The notes under the pieces are model-generated. The model ran no database searches, was not told the origin of the DNA, and saw nothing but the letters and a program-made list of their open reading frames with translations. 7,298 nt of DNA from assembly GCA_017848205.1 (NCBI GenBank), contig JAGDDO010000040.1:1-7298 (forward strand). The letters are read 5' to 3'. Source of the DNA: Oscillospiraceae bacterium. GTDB taxonomy: Bacteria > Bacillota_A > Clostridia > Oscillospirales > Ruminococcaceae. Positions within the stretch are counted from its first letter, which is position 1. Every line of letters starts with the position of its first letter. The position numbers were made by a program, and so were the translations under genes. This document shows, in pieces, positions 1 through 6,531 of this stretch.

Positions 1-70
1 ATTAACTATTATGAATTTTCTACTTGATAAAGTTACAATTTGTAGTTATAATATAATTAACGAATATGAA

Positions 71-169
71 CGCCTTCGGCGTACTATTACCAGAAAAGGC
101 ACCCTTTGGGTGCCTTTTGCGTAAGCTGTTTTTTAACAGCCCCTATTTTATTAGCTGCCTCCGGCAGCT
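71..169. other. Cluster of four short hairpins in the leading intergenic region
   Basis: Four inverted repeats follow one another closely. They are CGCC-ttc-GGCG (71-81), an 11-bp perfect stem (94-118), GCTGTT-tttt-AACAGC (125-140) and AGCTGCC-tcc-GGCAGCT (153-169). Loops are only 3-4 bases. The second is terminator-like and is listed separately; the others lack a T-tract after the stem. I see no gene in 1-208. The array lies upstream of the LRR gene's promoter, so it should not be in that mRNA. It more likely belongs to the 3' end of a gene to the left of the window, or to a non-coding transcript. The pairing is read directly from the sequence; the role is unknown. Confidence 0.55.
94..118. 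terminator. Symmetrical intrinsic terminator-like hairpin
   Basis: A perfect 11-bp stem (94-104 with 108-118) closes a TTT loop. The stem core is GGCACCC/GGGTGCC, flanked by AAAA on the left and TTTT on the right, so it could terminate transcription on either strand. The U-tract is only four bases and is part of the stem, so efficiency is uncertain. It would insulate the LRR gene from whatever lies to the left. Confidence 0.6.
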
Positions 170-208
170 CACCATTTCTGTATGCATAAAATATCTGCTT
201 AAATTAAT

Positions 209-237
209 TTGACTTATAGAAAAGCATCGTATATAAT
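209..237 (+). promoter_or_regulatory. Sigma-A-type promoter of the LRR-dockerin gene
   Basis: TTGACT at 209-214 and TATAAT at 232-237 are separated by exactly 17 bases, in AT-rich surroundings. Predicted transcription starts near 244, leaving a leader of about 45 bases. The ribosome binding site AAAGGAG (275-281) sits 7 bases before the ATG at 289. No operator or riboswitch-like structure is visible between promoter and start. Confidence 0.8.
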
Positions 238-288
238 ATATACAATAAAACTATATATACACCTTAATAGTCCTAAAGGAGATATTTA

Positions 289-1668
289 ATGAAAAAGAAT
301 ATTTGGAAAATTATAATCGCAGGAGCTGTAACACTTTCGCCAATAACTTTCCCGCAGTTTGCAGACACCAGCGATACAGAACTGTTCGACAATAAAATCA
401 ATATTGTCAATGCATCAATTGTAGATTCAGGAGACTGCGGTACAGAAGAACATGAATCGGAATTAACTTGGTCGCTGGACAGTGACGGCGTTCTCAGAGT
501 CAGCGGTTATGGTTCCATGAACGATTATTCTGGTTTCAACGTATGCCCATGGGAAAATCATAAAGATCAAATAAAAAAAATAATTATAGATTACGGTATT
601 ACCAATATTGGGGGGCATGCATTTGAAAAATGTGAAAAGCTTTCTTCTGTAAGTATACCAAACACCATAACTAATATTGGTGACTGTACATTTAGGGACT
701 GTACTGATCTTACCTCAGTAGTCATTCCTGATAGCGTAACCGTGATAGGTAAAGCAGCATTTTACTGCTGCAGCAGCCTGTCTTCTGTCACTATCCTAGG
801 GGATGATATAAATATTGGTTTATGGACATTTGACAAAACTCCATGGATAGAAGAAAAACAAAAAGAAAATCCTCTTGTTATAGTCAATAATACGCTTATT
901 CTTGGAGTAACATGTTCAGGTGATGTTATTATCCCTGATAATGTAACAAGAATATGTGATTATGCATTTTTGCAAGCTAACCTTCTGAATTCTGTTATTA
1001 TTCCTGAAAGTGTAAAAAACATTGGTGAATTTGCATTCTGCGATTGCAAAAGATTAAAATCAGTTATTATTTCTGAAGGTATAACAAACATCAAAGAGTA
1101 TACATTCGGGTATTGTGACTCTTTGTTATCTGTTACTCTGCCGGATAGCCTTACAAATATTGATCCGTATGCATTCAGTTCCTGCGATGAATTAGTTTCA
1201 GTCACTATTCCGGGAAATGTATCAAACATTGGTGATGGTGCATTCAATGATTGCTGGAATTTAGCTTCTGTATTTTTTGAAAGCTCTAAACCTGCTGAAT
1301 TAGGTTCAGCTGTATTCGGAAAGCCTTCTGACAAATTAACAATTTATGTTCCTGCTGACAAAATCGAGAATTACAAAAATGCGACTGAATGGGATTATTA
1401 CGCTGATATAATTTCAGCATCTCCATCTTCCGCATCACCATCAGATAATGAAACCCTAACTTATAAAATGGGAGATTTTGATGGCGACGGGAAAGTTGAT
1501 ATTACTGATTTATCAGCACTCTCACTTTATCTTATAGGTGACAGGGAATTTACAGAAGCACAGATCAAAGCTGCTGATGTAACTGGTGACGGAAATACTG
1601 ACCTTGCAGACCTGGCTCATTTCAAGCAGTTTCTGTCAAAGAAAACAGAAAAATTTGATGCTGAATAA
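289..1668 (+). CDS. Secreted BspA-type leucine-rich-repeat protein with C-terminal type I dockerin
   Basis: This is a 459-residue extracellular protein, probably held on a cellulosome-like scaffold. Residues 1-25 form a signal peptide (MKKN, hydrophobic core, possible cut after A25). An N-terminal module (about 45-94) contains WSLDSDGVLRVSG. Nine LRR_5-type repeats of about 23 residues (about 95-330) follow the pattern IP.s(V/I)t.I....F..C..L, with the fourth degenerate. An insert at about 184-212 (from TPW to CSGD) splits the array. A C-terminal cap contains LTIYVP. A Ser/Pro linker (about 376-394) leads to the dockerin (395 to about 452), whose two calcium loops start at D396 (GDFDGDGKVD) and D430 (DVTGDGNTD). 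The gene has its own promoter and terminator. It is visibly AT-richer than its neighbours: 15 of 60 bases are G or C in 541-600, against 35 of 60 in 1981-2040 of the transporter. The LRR ligand is unknown; adhesion or substrate binding is inferred from BspA relatives. No catalytic domain is visible. Confidence 0.93.
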   Translation: MKKNIWKIIIAGAVTLSPITFPQFADTSDTELFDNKINIVNASIVDSGDCGTEEHESELTWSLDSDGVLRVSGYGSMNDYSGFNVCPWENHKDQIKKIIIDYGITNIGGHAFEKCEKLSSVSIPNTITNIGDCTFRDCTDLTSVVIPDSVTVIGKAAFYCCSSLSSVTILGDDINIGLWTFDKTPWIEEKQKENPLVIVNNTLILGVTCSGDVIIPDNVTRICDYAFLQANLLNSVIIPESVKNIGEFAFCDCKRLKSVIISEGITNIKEYTFGYCDSLLSVTLPDSLTNIDPYAFSSCDELVSVTIPGNVSNIGDGAFNDCWNLASVFFESSKPAELGSAVFGKPSDKLTIYVPADKIENYKNATEWDYYADIISASPSSASPSDNETLTYKMGDFDGDGKVDITDLSALSLYLIGDREFTEAQIKAADVTGDGNTDLADLAHFKQFLSKKTEKFDAE

Positions 1669-1687
1669 TTCATAAGAAAAAAATATC

Positions 1688-1718
1688 AGCCGTCATCTTT
1701 CGGGATGACGGCTTTTTT
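1688..1718 (+). terminator. Intrinsic terminator of the LRR-dockerin gene
   Basis: A 10-bp perfect stem (1688-1697 with 1704-1713, core GCCGTCATC/GATGACGGC) is capped by TTTCGG, which can fold as a UUCG tetraloop closed by a U-G pair. A run of six T (1713-1718) follows directly. It begins 19 bases after the TAA at 1666-1668. This is a textbook rho-independent terminator. Confidence 0.93.
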
Positions 1719-1759
1719 GCCTGTGACTGATATTTTAGACAAATGTCTGTTTTCAAGTC

Positions 1760-1788
1760 TTGACATTGATCGTATTTTGCTGTAGAAT
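1760..1788 (+). promoter_or_regulatory. Sigma-A-type promoter of the MATE transporter gene
   Basis: A perfect -35 TTGACA (1760-1765) and a -10 TAGAAT (1783-1788) are separated by 17 bases. Transcription would start near 1795, giving a leader of about 73 bases. The leader is AT-rich and shows no convincing hairpin or riboswitch. The ribosome binding site GGGGAG (1854-1859) lies 8 bases before the ATG at 1868. I see no clear inverted-repeat operator. Confidence 0.8.
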
Positions 1789-1867
1789 GAAAATTACCTT
1801 TTAGAATACGCAATTACAGTTTCTGAAGTTTAATATATAGAAAAAGAAAAATTGGGGAGAACAACAA

Positions 1868-3196
1868 ATGTCTATAAACGAACGATATACCCGTTACGTG
1901 TCTCAGAATATACTGGGCATGCTGGGTTTGTCATTTTATATTCTTGCGGATACGTATTTCATTTCACGTGCGGAAGGTGCAGACGGTATCACGGCGCTGA
2001 ATCTGGTGCTGCCGGTATTCGGGCTGATAAACGGTCTCGGAGCAATGACCGGTGTCGGATCGGCAATATGCTACACCATAAGAAAGGCAGTGGAAGATAA
2101 GAAAGCGGATCTTTATTTTTCGGGTGCGGTCTTTTCAGTGCTTCTTATCAGTATTCCCTTCGTTCTCGGAGGGCTGCTTTTTCCGTCACAGATACTTGCT
2201 TTTCTGGGCGGCGATGATACGATACTTGCCACCGGAACATCGTACATACGGACGATAATGACGTTCACGCCGCTGTTCATGACAAATGCCGTTGTGAATG
2301 CATTCGTCAGAAATGACAGGGATCCGTCACTTGCAATGGCAGCGACGCTGATAAGCAGTCTGTTCAATATCGCATTCGACTACATTCTTATGTTCCCGAT
2401 GAAACTCGGAATGCTGGGTGCAGGTATTGCGACCGGATGCTCACCTGCTGTGGGTATTCTGATTTGCTGTGCACACTTTTTTAAAGAATCAAACACACTG
2501 AAATTTGTCCGCGGATTTCCTTCAGTCAGAAGATTTCTGTACGCCTGCAGAGTCGGCGTTTCTGCTTTGATCGGTGAACTGTCATCCGGTATCACTACTG
2601 CAGTGTTCAATATTCTGATACTCAGACTTGCCGGAAACACAGGTGTTGCAGCCTATGGAATAATCGCAAATATCGCACTGGTTTCCACTTCCGTATTCAA
2701 CGGTGTATCGCAGGGGGCTCAGCCGCTGATCAGTGAATCGTACGGAAAAGGTGATGTCCGTTCTGCGGTTTACGTCTTAAGCAAGAGCTTTTTCACTGTC
2801 GTTCTCCTGTCAGCTGCTATTCTGGCATGCATACACGGATTTACCGGACCGATAGTGGAAATCTTCAACTGTGAACATTCCGCCGAACTTGCAGCATATG
2901 CAGACACGGGTGCGAAGCTCTATTTTCTCGGATTTCTCTTTGCCGGTATCAACATAGCCGGATGCGGATATTTAAGCGCGACCGAGCAGGCTGTAAGCGC
3001 ATTCGCATGCTCACTGTCACGCGGAGTTGTGACAATAGTTTTATGCGCAGTGATAATGTCCGGACTGTTCGGAATGACCGGTATATGGCTTTCGTTCCTG
3101 ACATCGGAGATCATTACTTCTGTGCTCATGATAATATTAATGTTCCGTACACTTTCCTCGCTTTTTGTGACAGACGGAAAACGGGCATATAAATAA
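1868..3196 (+). CDS. MATE-family multidrug efflux transporter (MepA-like)
   Basis: This is a polytopic inner-membrane exporter of 442 residues, the usual MATE length, rich in hydrophobic segments consistent with about 12 helices in two homologous halves. The first helix carries GLSFYILADTYFISR, where D28 matches the conserved membrane Asp used in cation coupling by MATE proteins. The loop-and-helix signature NAFVRNDRDPSLAMAATLIS, then SLFNIAFDYILMFPM, and then GAGIATG is characteristic of the MepA branch. The second half contains FNGVSQGAQPLISESYGKGD, the mirror-image motif. Family members extrude cationic drugs or metabolites using a Na+ or H+ gradient; the substrate here cannot be read from sequence. 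The gene is monocistronic, with its own promoter and terminator and no adjacent MarR or TetR regulator in the window. The start is fixed by the GGGGAG site. The family call is secure; the MepA subgroup is likely. Confidence 0.93.
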   Translation: MSINERYTRYVSQNILGMLGLSFYILADTYFISRAEGADGITALNLVLPVFGLINGLGAMTGVGSAICYTIRKAVEDKKADLYFSGAVFSVLLISIPFVLGGLLFPSQILAFLGGDDTILATGTSYIRTIMTFTPLFMTNAVVNAFVRNDRDPSLAMAATLISSLFNIAFDYILMFPMKLGMLGAGIATGCSPAVGILICCAHFFKESNTLKFVRGFPSVRRFLYACRVGVSALIGELSSGITTAVFNILILRLAGNTGVAAYGIIANIALVSTSVFNGVSQGAQPLISESYGKGDVRSAVYVLSKSFFTVVLLSAAILACIHGFTGPIVEIFNCEHSAELAAYADTGAKLYFLGFLFAGINIAGCGYLSATEQAVSAFACSLSRGVVTIVLCAVIMSGLFGMTGIWLSFLTSEIITSVLMIILMFRTLSSLFVTDGKRAYK

Positions 3197-3235
3197 AAAG
3201 CAGGTGTCCTTAATACAAGGATACCTGCTGTTTTT
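3195..3235. terminator. Bidirectional intrinsic terminator between convergent genes
   Basis: A 13-bp stem (3199-3211 with 3217-3229, one G-U pair) encloses the loop AATAC. On the plus strand it is followed by TTTTT (3231-3235), ending the transporter transcript. On the minus strand the A-run 3195-3199 reads as TTTTT after the same stem, so it can also end the diguanylate cyclase transcript, whose stop is at 3278-3280. It overlaps the transporter stop codon (3194-3196). Confidence 0.92.
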
Positions 3236-3277
3236 CATGTTTATCGTTTACTGCATCGTCACCGGCAGATCTTTGCT

Positions 3278-4702
3278 TTATTTTCTTCGTCTTTCCGGAA
3301 AACGTGTGTAGTACCGCTCCTTATCAGCGTACATACGCTCATCTGCTGTTCGCATTGCCTTGCGTATGTCTCCTTCTCCGTCATCGAAATAGAAACCGAG
3401 AGCAAAGCTGATGTTTGCCGGATCTTCCGAGTCTTTACGGAGCTTTTCGACACGCTTTTCGAGATCTTCGCATGTCGCTTCACAGTCGATTATCATGAAT
3501 TCATCGCCGCCGGCGCGGTAAACTTCGCCGTCATAAAATATGTCTTTGAGGATTTCGGCTGCATCTTTGAGAAGTCTGTCACCTGCACCGTGACCTTCAT
3601 TGTCGTTTTTCTGCTTAAGGCCGTTAAGATCCGCAAAAACAACACCGATCGTTTCCGGCTTTTTGTCTTTGCTTCTTATAAACCAGTCAACACGGTTGTT
3701 CATTGCATTACGGTTATATACACCTGTGAGCACATCGACAGTTCCGAGTATCCTGAGTTTGTCAAGAAGCTGATGATTGGCTATTTCGGAAGCTATAAGC
3801 TGAGTTGTCAGTTCCATAATTCCCTTTATATTTATGGCATTATCCACGTCAAAGTTCGTCACCCAGATATAACCGAGTGTTTCATCGTTGTATTCCAGCG
3901 GGAAAAGAACGAGACTTTCCACACCCGCATTCACCAGCGATTCGTGCCATACAGGATTACGTTCCTTCAGTACTTCCATATCATTTTTATTTGTTATGAT
4001 AATGCAGGTACTGCCGGCAATGGTATCAGGCCAGGTCTCAACAATACTGAAAAAGTCGTCGTATTCTTCGTTAATGATATGTTCCATAGATACGGCATGG
4101 ATTCCCGGAGCCATAACATGTGAAAGAACGGAACACTTTCTTTCCTTGAAATCTGTCAGAAAAACGCAGCAGCGTTCAGCAGAACAGATACCAAGTATTT
4201 CAGATATCACCTGCTCCATGTTGTGCTTAAAGTCCTTGCCGCCCTTAAGTTTAAGGGTAGTCTTGAGTACAGCCGAAGATATATCTGCTGAAAGATCTGT
4301 CATACGGTCATCGTTCTTCTCAAAAGTCAGCTCCTGGGTGTATGAGCAGTAACCGATGTTCGGATCGTCCGATTTCAGCGGCATCATGTACATGTCGATC
4401 CAGAAGCTGTATCTGTCCGGATGAATGTATGTGTGATACGGCTTTTTCTTTATGGCGCACTGATAGCACGCTGCTTCGAAGTTCAGATCTTTCGGAATGT
4501 ATTTTTCATACGGTGAACCCGGTATAAATTTATTGTTGAGCATTTCTGCCGATGACATATGCTGAGGATTTTCAATTGAGTCTACATATGCTTTGTTTCC
4601 TGCAACAAGACGGATGTTTCCATAGCTTCCGTCAGGATATTTCTCTACTGAAATAACGCAGGTCATAGGCTCGATCGAATCTGCAAAATCCTGAAAATCC
4701 AT
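3278..4702 (-). CDS. Sensor diguanylate cyclase (PAS-like, GAF-like, GGDEF)
   Basis: This is a cytoplasmic signalling enzyme predicted to make cyclic di-GMP from two GTP. With the start at 4702 it has 474 residues. The N-terminal part (about 1-125) looks PAS-like and contains a CYQC motif. A GAF-like domain follows (about 155-305), then a short helical linker. The catalytic domain (about 320-474) has LTGVYNRN, ADLNGLKQKND with metal-binding D358, GHGAGD, and an intact active-site loop GGDEF at 398-402. The RxxD product-inhibition site normally found five residues before the loop is absent. No membrane segment or signal peptide is seen, so the stimulus is probably internal and both sensor ligands are unknown. 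I prefer the ATG at 4702 because GGGGG (4712-4716) sits 9 bases before it. The ATG at 4711 (477 residues) directly abuts that site. The gene is a separate unit from the operon to its right. No EAL, HD-GYP or PilZ partner is in the window. Confidence 0.9.
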   Translation of the reverse strand: MDFQDFADSIEPMTCVISVEKYPDGSYGNIRLVAGNKAYVDSIENPQHMSSAEMLNNKFIPGSPYEKYIPKDLNFEAACYQCAIKKKPYHTYIHPDRYSFWIDMYMMPLKSDDPNIGYCSYTQELTFEKNDDRMTDLSADISSAVLKTTLKLKGGKDFKHNMEQVISEILGICSAERCCVFLTDFKERKCSVLSHVMAPGIHAVSMEHIINEEYDDFFSIVETWPDTIAGSTCIIITNKNDMEVLKERNPVWHESLVNAGVESLVLFPLEYNDETLGYIWVTNFDVDNAINIKGIMELTTQLIASEIANHQLLDKLRILGTVDVLTGVYNRNAMNNRVDWFIRSKDKKPETIGVVFADLNGLKQKNDNEGHGAGDRLLKDAAEILKDIFYDGEVYRAGGDEFMIIDCEATCEDLEKRVEKLRKDSEDPANISFALGFYFDDGEGDIRKAMRTADERMYADKERYYTRFPERRRK

Positions 4703-4711
4703 AAATATCAT

Positions 4712-4716
4712 CCCCC
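4712..4716 (-). promoter_or_regulatory. Ribosome binding site that decides the diguanylate cyclase start
   Basis: On the minus strand the sequence reads GGGGG, then ATG (4711-4709), then ATATTT, then ATG (4702-4700). Zero spacing makes the first ATG a poor start, whereas 9 bases of spacing suits the second. The spacing at the transporter gene (8 bases after GGGGAG) supports this choice. Confidence 0.6.
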
Positions 4717-4738
4717 GTCCCTATAATTTGATAAATAT

Positions 4739-4767
4739 ATTATAACACAAAGAATACGATTTGTCTA
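4739..4767 (-). promoter_or_regulatory. Extended -10 promoter of the diguanylate cyclase gene
   Basis: On the minus strand, TAGACA (4767-4762) and TATAAT (4744-4739) are 17 bases apart, and TGT directly precedes the -10, giving an extended TGnTATAAT element. Transcription would start near 4732, about 30 bases before the preferred ATG. The promoter begins only 12 bases past the end of the preceding operon's terminator. Confidence 0.75.
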
Positions 4768-4778
4768 TTAATTTAAAC

Positions 4779-4821
4779 AAAAAAATATAGTGAACGCATA
4801 AAAATTTATACATTCACTATA
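4779..4821 (-). terminator. Intrinsic terminator of the metallopeptidase-polymerase-YolD operon
   Basis: Arms 4786-4794 and 4813-4821 form a perfect 9-bp stem (TATAGTGAA/TTCACTATA). Pairing continues inward through two mismatches to an ATAAA/TTTAT stem. On the minus strand it is followed by a run of seven T (4785-4779). It starts 6 bases after the YolD-like stop codon. The stem is AT-rich, so it is weaker than the other terminators here, but the T-tract is strong. Confidence 0.82.
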
Positions 4822-4827
4822 ATCACA

Positions 4828-5043
4828 TCATTTCATATCACATTGAGCAGTATGATCCCATGAAATTTTTTCAGGAGATCCAGACAGATCATATGCCGAT
4901 CCTGTTTTCTCATCTATCATATCATAAAATCCTGTAAGCGCCGCAAACGGTGCAAACTGCGCTGCACGGTCATGAAGCGTCATCTGCGGTCTTACCGGTG
5001 AAACGTGATGCTCATGATCGATTATGTCTTCGTAATTATCCAT
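4828..5043 (-). CDS. Short YolD-like protein
   Basis: This 71-residue protein is encoded directly after the Y-family polymerase. Its ATG overlaps the polymerase stop by one base (TAATG), so translation is probably coupled, and no strong separate ribosome binding site is visible. Residues 4-39 match the N-terminal core of YolD-like proteins: YEDIIDHEHHVS, RPQM, RAAQFAPFAALTGF. Family members in Firmicutes often sit beside UmuC/UvrX-type polymerases and are thought to act with them, but no mechanism is established. The relatives I know usually exceed 100 residues and have a further C-terminal beta-rich part. Here that part is missing: after about residue 50 the chain ends with an unrecognised tail (DLSGSPEKISWDHTAQCDMK) and the operon terminator follows within 6 bases. 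It may be a natural minimal form or a 3'-truncated gene. Family membership is fairly sure; function is not. Confidence 0.8.
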   Translation of the reverse strand: MDNYEDIIDHEHHVSPVRPQMTLHDRAAQFAPFAALTGFYDMIDEKTGSAYDLSGSPEKISWDHTAQCDMK

Positions 5044-6521
5044 TATGCACGATGACCGCCAACCTGACCGTTCCGTTCAATGGCGGTCCCTCCTTCCTCA
5101 AAATTCATACCTTTAAGTATAGCATTTTTACCGTATCGTGATTTTATTAAAACCATTGCCTTCTGAATATTTTTCTCTTTTTCCCGCTTTTCCTCCTCCG
5201 TCTGCCGTTTCCGCCTTACAGCTTCAGTGTCTTCGAAAAAGCTGTACTGGATCTCTGAGGTATCTGGTACCGAATCTTCACATATGACATGATTTGCAGC
5301 TATGCATATTCTTCTTACAAAGAGTCTTTCATCAGCGATCTCACGGAAAAGCCTTACCGCAGCGTTTATAAATGTCACAGCAGATGAGGTGTATTTTCCG
5401 AGATTAACTGAACCGTGTGCACCTGCAGGCACTTTTTTTCCGTAGTGATCAAAAACTATCTTTCCTTCGTAATCTTCCGGTATAAATGAATGGTCATAGC
5501 CAAGAGAAAGTACAAGCTGATCGGCGACAACACCCTTTCTTACAAGGTCGAGTGAAAGCAGATCAGTCATTTCCTTTACTATAAGGAGGGCAGAATCGTA
5601 TTTATACGGTTCCGGCAGCACCTGTCCCTGACTCATGCTGTGGTTTTCAGGCCGGTACGATCTTACTTCAGCTATGGTACACGGTTCCCAGCCCCAGGCA
5701 TGATCAATGATAAGTTCTGCGTTCTTCCCGAATTCCCTGTAGATCACATTTTCATTCCGTTCGGAAACACGGGCAAGATCACCGAGGGTGTGGATCCTCA
5801 GTTTTTCAAGCCGTCTTGTTATTCCGGGGCCGAAACGCCAGAAGTCAGTAAGCGGAGTATGCCCCCAGAGCTTACGGCGGAATGACAGTTCATCCAGTTC
5901 CGCAATACGCACTCCGTCTTTGTCTGCCGGCATTTTCTTGGCGACTATGTCCATCGCGATCTTTGCAAGAAACATGTTTGTTCCTATACCGGCTGTTGCG
6001 GTAATACCTGTCTCCTTCATAACGTCTCCGATCATACGCATGGCAAGCTCACGGGGAGTGCATTCATACATGCGTATGTAGTTAGTGATGTCTATGAACA
6101 CCTCGTCAACAGAATACACGTGTATATCTTCCGGAGAAATATATTTAAGATAAATGCCGTATATATGCGCACTTACCTGCATGTACATCGACATACGGGG
6201 TATCGCAGTGATGAAATCAGCTTTAAGGTTCTTATTTTTCATAAGTTCACCGTAAAAATGCGAACTTCCGGAAAATTCACCTGACGGAACTCTGCGAAGA
6301 CGTTCATCGTTTACGTTTCTCATTATCTGATTCACTTCAAAAAGTCTCGGCCTTCCCGGCACACCGAAAGCTTTCAGCGAAGGTGTTACCGCAAGGCAGA
6401 TGGTCTTTTCAGTACGGCTTTCATCCGCCACCACAAGATTTGTGTCAAGAGGATCAAGCCCTCTGGCCACGCATTCCACTGATGCGTAAAAACTTTTAAG
6501 ATCGATGCAGAGAAAAAGCAT
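5043..6521 (-). CDS. Y-family DNA polymerase, UmuC/UvrX-like
   Basis: This is a translesion DNA polymerase that copies damaged templates at low fidelity. It has 492 residues, longer than DinB or UmuC (about 350-420), mainly because of its C-terminal tail. Catalytic residues are D7 in CIDLKSFYASVE and D139-E140 in YSVDEVFID. Y12 is the likely steric gate against ribonucleotides. AGIGTNMFLAKIAMD (177-191) is the conserved palm motif. A helix-hairpin-helix-like segment follows at about 223-250, then a little-finger domain. QYSFF (425-429) resembles the sliding-clamp motif QLSLF. The tail (about 448-492, with GKNAILKGMNFEEG and ending QVGGHRA) is shared, from memory, with Firmicute polymerases that neighbour YolD. 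The start ATG lies 4 bases after the metallopeptidase stop and uses GGTGATC as ribosome binding site. All active-site residues are intact, so it should be functional. Damage induction is expected, but the operon promoter is outside the window. Confidence 0.94.
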   Translation of the reverse strand: MLFLCIDLKSFYASVECVARGLDPLDTNLVVADESRTEKTICLAVTPSLKAFGVPGRPRLFEVNQIMRNVNDERLRRVPSGEFSGSSHFYGELMKNKNLKADFITAIPRMSMYMQVSAHIYGIYLKYISPEDIHVYSVDEVFIDITNYIRMYECTPRELAMRMIGDVMKETGITATAGIGTNMFLAKIAMDIVAKKMPADKDGVRIAELDELSFRRKLWGHTPLTDFWRFGPGITRRLEKLRIHTLGDLARVSERNENVIYREFGKNAELIIDHAWGWEPCTIAEVRSYRPENHSMSQGQVLPEPYKYDSALLIVKEMTDLLSLDLVRKGVVADQLVLSLGYDHSFIPEDYEGKIVFDHYGKKVPAGAHGSVNLGKYTSSAVTFINAAVRLFREIADERLFVRRICIAANHVICEDSVPDTSEIQYSFFEDTEAVRRKRQTEEEKREKEKNIQKAMVLIKSRYGKNAILKGMNFEEGGTAIERNGQVGGHRA

Positions 6522-6523
6522 AT

Positions 6524-6531
6524 GATCACCC
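6524..6531 (-). promoter_or_regulatory. Atypical ribosome binding site of the polymerase gene
   Basis: The minus strand reads GGGTGATC two bases before the ATG at 6521. GGTGATC is complementary to the GAUCACC part of the 16S rRNA tail, just beside the usual CCUCC anti-Shine-Dalgarno core. The register equals a GG about 7 bases before the start. The TGA inside it is the stop codon of the metallopeptidase gene (6528-6526), so termination and re-initiation are physically overlapped. Confidence 0.55.

Noticed and set aside
11..124. A 37-codon plus-strand frame starting at ATG 11, open from base 2
   Set aside because: It has no ribosome binding site, no recognisable sequence, and reads through two of the hairpins including the terminator-like one. 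It could only be real as the tail of a gene outside the window, which I cannot support.
960..1334. 124-codon minus-strand frame inside the LRR gene
   Set aside because: It is a shadow of the repeat-rich LRR coding sequence. It shows a repetitive low-information translation and no own signals.
3590..4123. 177-codon plus-strand frame opposite the diguanylate cyclase gene
   Set aside because: The opposite strand has clear PAS/GAF/GGDEF homology. This frame has no ribosome binding site or recognisable motif.
4703..4711. Upstream ATG of the diguanylate cyclase gene (477-residue version)
   Set aside because: The GGGGG site directly abuts this ATG, so the second ATG at 4702 is better placed. The difference is only three residues.
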